From positions 34,117,206 through 34,181,205 of the forward strand of contig NC_135360.1 of the NCBI RefSeq assembly GCF_051622035.1: a stretch of 64,000 nt of DNA, read 5' to 3'. Every line of letters begins with the position of its first letter. The first letter of the stretch is position 1. The notes under the pieces were generated by a model. It did not search any database, was not told the origin of the DNA, and saw nothing but the letters and a program-made list of their open reading frames with translations. Below are positions 22,352-33,000 of the stretch, piece after piece. The stretch is from Arctopsyche grandis. Lineage: Eukaryota > Arthropoda > Insecta > Trichoptera > Hydropsychidae. A program made the position numbers and the translations under genes.

Positions 22352-23102
22352 AGTCAGTACGAGCATTCTCCATATCCATAAAGCGTCGGAACAGAGGACA
22401 ATCCGATCCACCAGTCCTATGTTTGGATTCACGTTTGAGACGCGTACAAGAGGCACAAGTCGGTTTATCAGCTAGTTTAGGACAATCTTTTCTCTCGTGT
22501 CCAGTATTGGCGCAATGAGAACAGGTACAGGTTTTCTCAGTGCATATCGCAGAAAAATGGCCATATGCGTGACACTTGTAGCATCTAAAGTCTCTTATAT
22601 GGTCCCTAACACGGCAAGAAGACCAACCCAAAAATATGCGTTTGGCGGCGATCAGCAAATATCGCAACGCAGGAACAACTTCCAGTATCGCTCTACCAGT
22701 GCCTCTGGTACCAGGCTTTACCCTTCTAACGACTCTGACATCAGAGCCACTGAAGTCAACAGCGTTAACCCTCAACAACTTCGAGACCAAGTCGCCGTCA
22801 GACATATCACCTGGAACCTCCAATATCTCGATACGCGGCTTCCTGGCGGAAGGTACCGAGGCCTTTAACCCCAAATTGCTATTTGAGGTGATCGAATATG
22901 CCATTTTAGAGGCTTCTAGAGCCGTACGTGGATAAACCGCGATGCCAGCGCTTTTGATCGGACGCACTGACCAAACGCCTATACCCTCATTGGTCAAATT
23001 GACCGCAGAGGTTAACAAACTCTTGGTAACTTCGGAACTCGAAAACGAAGTTGTCTCCTTAGGGTATACCAATACAGCAGGTCTAGGTGGTCTCGCAGGC
23101 AA
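22341..23102 (-). pseudogene. R1-clade ORF1 (Gag-like), C-terminal half
   Basis: About 250 residues remain, ending in three zinc-knuckle-type motifs: CYKCHAYGHFSAIC, CSHCANTGHERKDC and a looser CASC-H-C. ORF1 protein of LINEs binds RNA and packs the element RNA. The stop overlaps the ORF2 start by 11 bases (ATGGCGCATAA), a layout usual in this clade. The N-terminal half is missing because of 5' truncation. Confidence 0.85.
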
Positions 23103-23128
23103 ACTCCGATCGCTAACGTAGTATATGT

Positions 23129-23290
23129 TGTTTATCTGGAGCGAGTCGAATCGTCTTTTTCGGTGGTCTGGACGAAGTATTTCAGCTATAGGGCGGGTGA
23201 TAGGTTTTGACCGTTTCTCGGCCTATAGAAACTCAGTTGTCTTTTGAAGAGGATATTTATTGCTCGATTAATACAGGTGTTGATGCACGT
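23129..23290 (-). mobile_element. LTR family C fragments
   Basis: The word atctggagcgagtcgaatcg (from 23136) also occurs at 36131, in the solo LTR at 35882-36289. Bases 23190-23275 (ttttgaccgtttctcggcct, then gattaatacaggtgt) match the start of that LTR on the plus strand. Two pieces of family-C LTR are thus joined here, next to the broken 5' end of the R1 LINE. Fossil. Confidence 0.65.
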
Positions 23291-23613
23291 TGGTTTATTA
23301 TGACGGATGGGGAAAATAGGTAATAATTATCATCGACCCAGTTTCGTAATAGTAAAAATTGAGCTTTATTCTTACAGTAGAATTCAAGTAACATATTTTT
23401 CTTTATATGAAAAATTACAATAAAATGAGCTATTTTATTTGTATTGTTGCGTGGATGCAAAGAGGGGTTTCCAGGATCGGAGGGAAAGACGCAGTTAGTG
23501 TAGTAGAGGTTCGTTATTGTGAGGAAACCCCGAGGTACTGACCGAAAAACCGTTGGTTGGTCAGTGCTTCGCCGGTTGGCATTCCCTTCTTCTCCGGTTG
23601 ACAAAATAAACAG
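23291..23613. other. Unclassified stretch
   Basis: No gene or known repeat recognised. It lies between the LTR-C pieces and the left arm of the large inverted repeat. Confidence 0.4.
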
Positions 23614-23886
23614 TTGTGCATTACCAACGGGTTTGGTGCATCCGCTCTAAAATCGCCAGATAAACGAACGACAGATAAACAGAACGGCAGCTTTAAACGT
23701 AATTCTCGTTTTCTCGAATGATAGATTGCACATAAGATAACGAGTAACCTTTCGATGTGCACAGATGCAATTATTAAAATTGAGTTGGATCTTTCTGGCG
23801 AGTTTAATAAGGCAAGATTCGGAACTTATCGAATCTTGCCTTATTAAACTCGCCTGAAAGATCCAACTCAATTTTAATAATTACCA
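23614..23886. repeat. Left arm and centre of a large inverted repeat
   Basis: Bases of about 23620-23790 (gtgcatccgctctaaaatcg, then ttctcgaatgatagattgca, then cgatgtgcacagatgcaatt) are matched in inverted order by 26997-27150. In the middle is a nearly perfect hairpin with about 58-base arms (23765-23825 and 23830-23880). A foldback element was thus present before the LTR element at 23888-26991 entered near its centre. Confidence 0.82.
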
Positions 23887-24639
23887 TTGTAGGAATCTCG
23901 TCGTCGTCATCGTCATCGAAACCTTCGAGAATATTCCGCAACAACAAAATACATCGAGCGGAACAGCGCCAAGCATTCCAGAAAATACTACGCCTCGACA
24001 AAAGTGCATTCCTTTCGTACGCATCAACAAACTAAATGCTCGTACAACCACTTCCACCAAGCATTCCAGAAAATTCGACGCCTCGACGAAAGCAAATTCC
24101 TTTCGTACGCATCAATAACCACTTCCACCAAGCATTCCAGAAACCATATAAAAGGAGGTACAACCCAAACAACCCCAGTCGACCCACAGCAGCAAGCGTC
24201 GACACACAGCAGCAGACCAGTCAACATCCAGCTCCTGACCAGCCACCACTTCACTACGCGGACTTGGAAGAACAACCAGCCAGCAACACACTGCCGTATC
24301 CAGAGACTTGCCGAACATAGCCGAATGCCGAGCCAGCGACACTCTACCATATCCAGCGACTTGCCGAACATAGCCGAACAACGAGCCAGCAACACACTGC
24401 CGTATCCAGAGACTTGCTGAACATAGCCGAATGCCGAGCCAGCGACCCTCTACCACATCTAGAGACCTCTGAACGATATACTTTTACCAACAATTAATCA
24501 TACTTGTGTATACGTGTTACTATCGAATAAATACCACATTCAACATATAGTTGTATTAATACCGAACACAGACGAACCTGTCTATAATACATGGCGGACT
24601 GGTGGTGAAGAAGACCTTCACAACAAGACTAGTTCCCAT

Positions 24640-24850
24640 ACCTGGTGACCCCCGACTAAGAGCCACGCAGCCTTCAAAGCAGTCAACAAAGCAGCCCACA
24701 GCGCAGTCAACTTCCAACCTCACCATACCTGGTGACCCCCGACTAAGAGCCACGCAGCCTTCAAAGCAGTCAACAAAGCAGCCCACAGCGCAGTCAACTT
24801 CCAACCTCACCATAACTGGTGACCCCCGACTAAGAACCACGCAGCCTTCA
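24640..24850 (+). repeat. Tandem repeat of about 87 bases at the primer site
   Basis: A unit beginning cctggtgacccccgactaag is present at 24641, 24728 and about 24815 (partial). The primer-site-like sequence therefore occurs three times at the start of the interior of the LTR element. Confidence 0.88.
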
Positions 24851-25092
24851 TAGCAGCCCACATCGCAGCCTACATAGCAGCCCACATCGCAGCCTACATA
24901 GCAGCCCACATCGCAGCCTACATAGCAGCCCACATCGCAGCCTACATAGCAGCCCACATCGCAGCCTACATAGCAGCCCACAGCGCAGCCTACATAGCAG
25001 CCCACATCGCAGCCTACATAGCAGCCCACATCGCAGCCTACATAGCAGCCCACATCGCAGCCTACATAGCAGCCCACATCGCAGCCTACATG
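24850..25092 (+). repeat. 24-base tandem repeat array
   Basis: About ten copies of gcagcccacatcgcagcctacata, nearly perfect. Long apparent reading frames on both strands here result from a period divisible by three and lack codon-level evidence of a gene. Confidence 0.92.
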
Positions 25093-25659
25093 CAACCGCA
25101 GACTTCACGCAACCGCAGCCTACAACGCAGTCTACAACGCAACCCTCAACGCAGACTTCAAACGCAGTCCGCTACATGTTCCCACAACTAGTGACCATGT
25201 CAAACAACTCCGCAGCTTTCGCCACAACAAGACGCAACCCGGAGACAACAACCAAATGGATCCACTACTGTTGATCCGCCAGCACCGCTCATCACACCTT
25301 CGATGAGTCATCACCTCGATGAGCCCATGCAGGACGCCGCAGCCTGCACAACAGCACCGTCCAGACCGACACAAACCTTCACTACCATTGTAACGACCGA
25401 AACAGTAACATGGTGTGAAAGTACATATGGACCAGCTACCAACACAACCCGCTGTTGAGTCAACCCACTCCAGCACAACCGGCGAAACAAATCGCCACTG
25501 AGCCAACTAGCTCCAACACAACACAGCCGCTGTCGAGACAACTAACTCCAGCACAATCAGCACAACGCCTGCACAACAACATCGTCCAGACCACCAACCT
25601 TCACTATCAACGTAGCCTAGACAGAATAAGCAACATGGTAGAAAAGAACAACTCGGACT

Positions 25660-25975
25660 GGTACGCATAACGAGACCCGCTGTCGAGACAACCGACTCCA
25701 GCACAACCAACGAAGACCAGCACTCAACGCACTTCGCTAACCAACAGTCTCCACACAAATTCCGCTGTCGAGACAACTAACTCCAGCACAACCAACGAAG
25801 ACCAGCACTCAACGCACTTCGTCAACCAACGTTCTTCACGCAAGACCCGCTGCCGAGACAACTAACTCCAGCACAACCAACGAAGACCAGCACTCAACGC
25901 ACTTCGTCAACCAACGTTCTTCACGCAAGATCCGCTGCCGAGACAACTAACTCCAGCACAACCAGCAAAACAGTC
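25660..25975 (+). repeat. Tandem repeat of about 85 bases inside the LTR element
   Basis: Units containing ctccagcacaaccaacgaag and ctcaacgcacttcgtcaacc recur from about 25690 to 25970, with a diverged partial copy upstream. They make up the right part of the interior. Confidence 0.8.
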
Positions 25976-26996
25976 ACGCGAATGACTCCACGCAGAACAC
26001 AGCAGCCTGCACAACAGCACCATCCAAGCCATCACAAACCTTCACTACCAACGCAGCTCGCCCAAAATAAGCAACCTGGTAGAGAACAAGACTTGGACCG
26101 GCATGCAACACAAGACCCGCTGTTGAGACAACTTTCTCCAGCACAACCGGACGAACAACGACGCCATCGAGTCAATAGACTCCAACACATCAAGATTCCC
26201 ACAAAATCACACACATCGCTAACACTCACCGGAGAGCCATGTAGGAATCTCGTCGTCGTCATCGTCATCGAAACCTTCGAGAATATTCCGCAACAACAAA
26301 ATACATCGAGCGGAACAGCGCCAAGCATTCCAGAAAATACTACGCCTCGACAAAAGTGCATTCCTTTCGTACGCATCAACAAACTAAATGCTCGTACAAC
26401 CACTTCCACCAAGCATTCCAGAAAATTCGACGCCTCGACGAAAGCAAATTCCTTTCGTACGCATCAATAACCACTTCCACCAAGCATTCCAGAAACCATA
26501 TAAAAGGAGGTACAACCCAAACAACCCCAGTCGACCCACAGCAGCAAGCGTCGACACACAGCAGCAGACCAGTCAACATCCAGCTCCTGACCAGCCACCA
26601 CTTCACTACGCGGACTTGGAAGAACAACCAGCCAGCAACACACTGCCGTATCCAGAGACTTGCTGAACATAGCCGAATGCCGAGCCAGCGACACTCTACC
26701 ATATCCAGCGACTTGCCGAACATAGCCGAACAACGAGCCAGCAACACACTGCCGTATCCAGAGACTTGCTGAACATAGCCGAATGCCGAGCCAGCGACCC
26801 TCTACCACATCTAGAGACCTCTGAACGATATACTTTTACCAACAATTAATCATACTTGTGTATACGTGTTACTATCGAATAAATACCACATTCAACATAT
26901 AGTTGTATTAATACCGAACACAGACGAACCTGTCTATAATACATGGCGGACTGGTGGTGAAGAAGACCTTCACAACAAGACTAGTTCCCATACCAT

Positions 26997-27150
26997 TTTA
27001 ATAATTGCATCTGTGCACATCGAAAGGTTACATGTCATCTGATGTGCAATCTATCATTCGAGAAGACGAGAATTGCATTTAAAGCAGCCGTCCGTTAATC
27101 TGTCTGACGATTTTAGAGCGGATGCACCACATCCATTACCAACACAGTCA
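26997..27150. repeat. Right arm of the large inverted repeat
   Basis: This is the inverted match to 23620-23790 (ttttaataattgcatctgtg, then aatctatcattcgagaag, then attttagagcggatgcacca). With the left arm it delimits the element into which the LTR element was inserted. Confidence 0.8.
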
Positions 27151-27179
27151 TTTCACTCGCCCTACCCCCATACAATAAA

Positions 27180-27370
27180 CGTGAGGCCACCCCCCCCTCC
27201 CCCCAACGAATGCAGTCTAAGAGAACGAGATAACAACCGCACATCACTGCTCTATATAAAAAACTACACTATACATAACCAACTATAAAATAAACAACGC
27301 ATGAACGCATAGGAATTAATACCTGAAATTTACCGTGCGAATGCAAGTACCCCTCAAGTAAACATAAGTA
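27180..27370 (+). repeat. Dispersed repeat, copy 3
   Basis: It matches 18640-18880 in order: gaggccacc with a poly-C run, aacaaccgcacatcactg, tacactatacataacca, accgtgcgaatgcaagt and cctcaagtaaacata. No coding capacity. It lies upstream of the UQCC4-like gene. Confidence 0.7.
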
Positions 27371-27553
27371 AAGTAAAAGCTGTATGAATTTTATCTAGTG
27401 ATGGCCAGATTGGAGATTTTACGGCTCAAGTACTCAGTTGGCTGCACTGCTCTCGTTTGACAGTTCTCGGTTTTTGGTTATAACTACAATTGCCGACTGG
27501 TGCAATTCTTTGTCGACCGGTGTGTGCTAGAGCTGGTTATTTCAACGCAAAAA

Positions 27554-28053
27554 ATGTTGCGAATTCCAGCATTGAGATTCGCTCTCACCCAGTGAGCAGA
27601 CATATACATCACGTTATAAATTGCGTCACCGTATATTTTTATAAATTTGTATTTAATTTGCGTTTTAGAGTAAAACACCTCCAGCCGACATGTCGACTGA
27701 TCAATGCGAGATTTTCTTCGAAAGCGTCGACCGAGGAAACTAACGATGCTCCTCTGAGTTACCTCAAGAGCCCGGCAGCAACTTACCTGGCTCGTCACAG
27801 CCGAACGCATGGAACTGACGACATGTTGTGGTACCAGCCATTTGTCGTGTCGTTCTCTGTCGCCGCCATTCTAATTTATTTTTGTATATTGCGCGAAGAG
27901 AGCGACATCGACGAAGACCTGGGTAGGTCTCTGTTCGATAGACTGCCTGGCCTTGAACAGAAACAGCTGGAGTTGGTGCGGGAATTCAATTTGGACAGGG
28001 GCTTGGACGTTGATAAGATCGAGGCCAGATTGGATGAACTCGCACAAAAATAG
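27554..28053 (+). CDS. UQCC4: UQCC4/CCSMST1-like mitochondrial assembly factor, 140 aa
   Basis: Two coding exons, 27554-27591 and 27669-28053, are joined by a 77-base intron (CA|GTGAGC ... TTTTAG|A), giving 140 residues. The N-terminus (MLRIPALRFALTQ, then Lys/Arg/Ser-rich) looks like a mitochondrial presequence. A single membrane segment follows WYQPFVVSF and ends at ILREESDIDEDL. The WW/WYQP-membrane-LREE(S/T)(D/E) arrangement is the signature of CCSMST1 (C16orf91, UQCC4), a small inner-membrane factor for complex III assembly in mammals. The C-terminal helix is Leu/Glu-rich. Without splicing, an upstream frame would run into the same protein, but the ATG at 27554 gives the only plausible targeting peptide. 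Assignment rests on a short motif and overall plan. Confidence 0.75.
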
Positions 28054-29347
28054 TTTATTTTATATAAGAAATTAATTTATCGAATTGTTACCGATTGTAT
28101 GCTAGAATTATGTATCGAATAAAATATTAACATGTATATATATTTATGTCTATTTTTTTAATATAAATCCGAATCAAAGTCAGTCAATTCCGAATAAATA
28201 ATATGACCAGACGTACAGTGATGAGAAACCTTAAATGATTTTTAACAATATTGTCACGAATCTGAAATGAAGATGACGTATGAAAAAAGAATTTCAGCAG
28301 TACTGTCCCGAGTTTATGAAATAAGAAAAATTGCACTGCTGAAAAACCAGTTCTTAGATATGCGGAAAGATTCCATGGTAATTAGTTTATGTTGTGAAAA
28401 ATTTTGTGTATTAAATCATAAATAAGAAGCGTGCTGAATGTTGAGAGTGATATGAAATTGGCTTAAAAAGCCTCGAGTCGCAAATTTTCCACAAGCAAAT
28501 ATAAGTAGCGAGTTATAACTATGTATATAAGTATGTTCTGGAAAATCCGTTTTCTTTATCCTATTAAAAATGCATTTTTATGCAAAAATGACACTTAACA
28601 ATTATGTATCAGCACGAAGAGAGAAAATGTATGTAAAATAATAAAAAACATTGAATTGTGTTGAATATTAAAAAAATCCATTTAAGTTTAAATTTATTCA
28701 CATTCAATTATAACATGAAAGTCATTATTTTGAAACTAAACAGTAATAATGACGTTGAATATATAGTTTAAATATCAATCCCACAATTATTGACTTTCAA
28801 GAGTGAAAACCAGTCAAACTCTCGGTCTGATTGTAGAATCTAACAGTTTAGACATGAACATCTATTACATTGATTACATTTACGATTCATCTAATTAAAA
28901 TCGAGTTTACGAGAGAAGCTTACAATTTTACCAGAGAGAGAGAGAGAAATCAAACTTGACTTTTTCAGCTATACACAAATTCAGTAGTCTAAGAAATCGG
29001 CAACAAATTATAACAGAGCTGGAGTGCGACTGCGAAATGTGTAAGAGATATGTTAAACATCAATTCAACAACATCAAATTTAAACAATGCACTACTAGTA
29101 CAGAAAATTAATTACTCTAATTATACATATTAAAAAAAAAATATCAATCACATTGATATTAATCAGTTTATCACAGTAAAAGGAAGAAAACATCAAACTT
29201 AGAGAATGCTTAAGTATAATTCTAAAGATACAAAATATATTATACACAAATTTACAAGAAGTCTGCTAATTTGAAATATTCATCCAAATATATAATAGTA
29301 TATTTTATTTTTATCAATCACAAAAGTGAAACCCTAGATACATATAC

Positions 29348-29425
<78 letters not shown>

Positions 29426-30024
29426 AGAGAGAGAGAGAGAGATGAATGAAATCGGCAAAAATTGTATTCGATATAGCAAATATCCATTAATATTTAATGC
29501 TTACGTTAAGTACCGGTGGGAGATTTAAAACAAATTTAATTCAAAACAGTCTTGTTAAATGTTCAAAGTTCAATTTTTTCCCAAGCTTATTTTATCATAT
29601 AATTATACATGTAATGAGTGATCAAAAATAAAACATGGAAAAGTCTGTCAATTATATATATATATATAAAACATAAAATGTGATGTGACCTAATTAATAT
29701 AACCGGCTGTCAATAAATAATATGAAAAAATAGAGCTGACAAAATACATTAATATATGATCAACGTAAATATAATACTGAAATATATATAAAATAGTGAG
29801 AATTCAAATTATTACATTATAAAGAATTTAGACGACAGACAAACAAAACGCATACGAATCATTAAATTTTTGTTAATATATTTTTTGTCGGCATTTAATT
29901 GTGAAAATATTGATTTGCTTTAAAGCATAATATATGTATGTATGTATACGTGTTTATATAACAGTAACAATAATGTTTTAGAGATCAGCACAATAGTTTG
30001 ATACATAAATATATTTTAAATAAT
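28054..30024. other. Intergenic DNA between convergent UQCC4 and USP22 genes
   Basis: AT-rich DNA holding the two 3' UTRs; an aataaa signal for UQCC4 lies at about 28119. No other gene recognised. Confidence 0.6.
29351..29442. repeat. (TA)n and (GA)n microsatellite
   Basis: An uninterrupted TA run of about 70 bases is followed by a GA run. Confidence 0.97.
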
Positions 30025-33000
30025 CTAAATTCCGTCACAGTCATACTCGAGCACAGTCTTGTGATAGAAGAGAAGGTACCTGAAACGTAAACATCAACAT
30101 TTAATTTCACCATTTTATATTTACATACAATACAATATGATAAGAAGAGATCAACCATTATATATATATAAAAATGTATTTACCCTTCACTATCTAATAC
30201 TTCTCGGAGAGAAGCGCGCGTTATCATGTGATCATCACATTTGAACCAACAACCCTGCATCTGCCTAACGTAGGCCGTGTAATGTCCGGCGTCCAGAGAG
30301 CCCAGATGGTTCACGACGGCGAACAGGGAATATCTGTTGTCGGCGAATATGGCTTCGTCTGATTGCGTGCCCGAAGCTTCCGCATTGTTATTGTTGTGAT
30401 GTCTGGATCTCGTGTCGGCGTTCTGCTGTCTCTTGTGGCTGGACATGAACGGCGTCATATCGAGCTCGGCGGGGAATGAGATGAATGTGGATATTTTCCT
30501 ATCGATTTGACTAGAGTGTTCGAACCGCTTCAGGTGAAAACTGGCGACGATGGGGAGCGTCTCGAGCGACAGCTGCTTCGTCGACTCCTGATACGCCCTG
30601 CAGTTGGAGCATTTGATCTTAGCGCCCGAGCCGAGGTGTTCCGCTCTGGTGAACCTCTCGAGGCAGCCCTGGAGGGATCCCGGACCCGCCACGTCCAAGG
30701 ATATGTCCCAAAAGGGGTCGATCGTGGTCGAGACGCCACTGCACGCCTGACAGACCACGTCGCTCTGCAATCCTCCGGTGAATATTTGATCGATGATGCA
30801 ATCGCAACGAGCGTTGCCTTCCTTTTTCTGAGATGTTTCCTCCATTCCATTCCGGCAATGTCTGAAACGTACACAAAAGCACAGTTCCGATTAACGACGA
30901 ACTTAAATGCACATCGATGATGCATATATCCCTTTGAGTGCTGACGTCTTTTCTGTTGAAAGCCCACCACGCTGTAAATTTCACCAATATTTTCAACTAG
31001 AATTATTAAGAAATCCAATAGAAAGCCGGTATAAAAATTGTAGCCAATTCAAACAAACCCTAGATAACTACAGCCGAGGATTTCGAGTTTTGTAAAGGTG
31101 TGTTTAAACTCTCTAATAAATCTTGCAACAATATAAAATGAACAAAATAAGTCTATTAATGAATGTATTCATCCAAAACTAGTTCCATCTTCTTCGTTGC
31201 TGTTAAAATGTAACGCTCACAATCTAAAATACTCGGCAGCTAGAAATTTCCATATGGAAATAATGCTATGGTTATAAATTCAGAAATTCCCATGTAAACC
31301 TGTCTTTATAAACGTTGACAAATGAATGACACGGATTACACGACCCATATTCAAAGCAGTTTTTTTTAATGCTACCTGGAAAGGCTTAGCGATTAGCATT
31401 CTTGTTTACTTTGTACGCCAATTGACGTTTTTCAGGCCCGTGCGTCAGCATTCAAAGGGATATATAAATATACACATTTCATATGACAATGACAATCAGC
31501 TGGAGTTTATAAAATTGAATGTTTATACAGGTTAAAATCTACATATCATACATAGTTTCATTTAATTATTTCATAATATTCCATCGCCATTGTGTTGATT
31601 TGTGTCATTTTATACGTCCACCAAAAATCGGTAAATGTATACATTAAATGGACGAATAAATCGTGTATACTACATAATATGTATATAGAAAGTACCGATG
31701 CAAAACGTCAAGGGTCGCTATGAAGAATTCATGAGCGTCTTGTTGCTCGTATCCCGCCAAATGACGTGCATGTGTCCAGATCAAATGTAATAAGCGGTGA
31801 AGAATCAACGGCGTCTTTGAACCCGAGTAAAACTCCTAAAAATATAACACAAATTAAAAACATGCTAAACACTTTTTATTTCATCTATGCAATGGGGATA
31901 AATTTTACTTGAAATAATTTGGAAACTTCACAAACTAAACATTTTCCAGGACCACCTGTGGATACTTTACATTTGTGTCTCTCGCCGAGGAAGTAGTCTC
32001 TTAACAGTGGAGTGTGAATGAGGGCCTGCGGTTAAAAAAAAATCAAATTAAATCAAACGAATCGGTCAATAGAACGAGTGGTGTCGTCAATGGGTTTCCA
32101 AACTGCACACCGTTTTAATACTATCGACGCATTTCGGCAACTCTTTGGAAACCCACCGGATGCCAGCAATGAATAGAACGAAAAAGTAATTACTTGGACT
32201 ATACAATTCATGAAACAGGTCGATCCTAAGTTTTGCAGTCCCCTGAGACCGATCGTCGTCATCGGACTGACTACCCGGCGCTTCCGGAGGCGTCTAAGAG
32301 CGGTCGCGTCTTGTGAGTTTGGCAGCCACGGCATGTACGGAGCACTCATTCCTAAAGATCTGAAAGTCCATAGAGTTAGATGCGTCGCAAAGGGTCATCG
32401 TTGTGACCACAAGTGTGTGCGATGACTCACTTAGTTTCCTTTACCCTATTAAGGTTTGCAATTTCAGTCAATTCTCTATCGTAAATGTAGTCTTGGCATT
32501 GAGCGCAGTATATGTTTCCATGCGACAAGTCCACGTACAGGAAATGTTTTTTAGACTTTGAATGTTCTTGTATGTGGCCCGCATAGCAACCGAAGAATAT
32601 GCAATGCAGGCAGGAATGTAGTCTCGGACCGGGCATACTGCATGTGAAGCACAAGCATGATGTAGCCTGAAACATATGTTTTATATTTTATTTTTAAATA
32701 AGACTGTGCCGGCATCACTGGTCACTAAGGCCGGATACATAAGTATTTTATACACAGGAAATCATTCGCTGTCATGATTCAATGGCAATGCTCAAATTTT
32801 TGATCAAAATGCAAATAAAACAATCAGTTTCATATTTAAATGATGTATTTCCAATATCAAAGCTTTAACTAGTGGGCTTTGGTTCTAAACTAATGCAAAA
32901 ATGATTGTTGCAACTTCACATGCCAATTGCTTCCACTACCCACTAGTTATTCCATTGTAGTTAGTTTAGAAATGAAGCTTAAATAAATAAAGCTTTAATA

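Larger units (their letters stand above)
19110..23125 (-). mobile_element. R1-clade non-LTR retrotransposon, 5'-truncated
   Basis: On the minus strand it carries the 3' half of ORF1 (zinc knuckles), an overlapping ORF2 (endonuclease, reverse transcriptase, C-terminal HILWFCP zinc region) and a short 3' tail that runs into a T-rich run and then the (AC)n tract. Overlapping ORF1/ORF2, apurinic-type endonuclease and three knuckles are R1-clade features. The 5' end is lost near 23110-23128, where LTR-C sequence begins. Some R1-clade members (Waldo, Mino) insert into AC-type microsatellites, which fits the 3' junction. Confidence 0.88.
23888..26991 (+). mobile_element. Non-autonomous LTR element with near-identical LTRs
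   Basis: Two 752-base direct repeats (23888-24639 and 26240-26991) are almost identical by eye. They flank a 1.6-kb interior without gag or pol. Both start TGTAGGAATCTCGTCGTC, carry catataaaaggagg (about 24148 and 26500) and an aataaa signal, and end in tagttcccat. The flanks carry accat (23883-23887 and 26992-26996) as target duplication. The interior begins with the primer-site-like tggtgacccccgactaag. The near identity of the LTRs implies a recent insertion. It looks structurally whole but non-coding (TRIM/LARD type). Gypsy versus BEL/Pao is unresolved. Confidence 0.82.

Noticed and set aside
24850-25092. 24-base array considered as a CRISPR or satellite centromere array
   Set aside because: There are no unique spacers, and it is confined to the interior of one LTR element.
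24556-25108. Long frames with CDVGCYVG-like or RCGLLCRL-like repeats on the minus strand
   Set aside because: They read through the 24-base tandem array inside the LTR element. The period is divisible by three, so frames stay open on both strands. No start context or domain.
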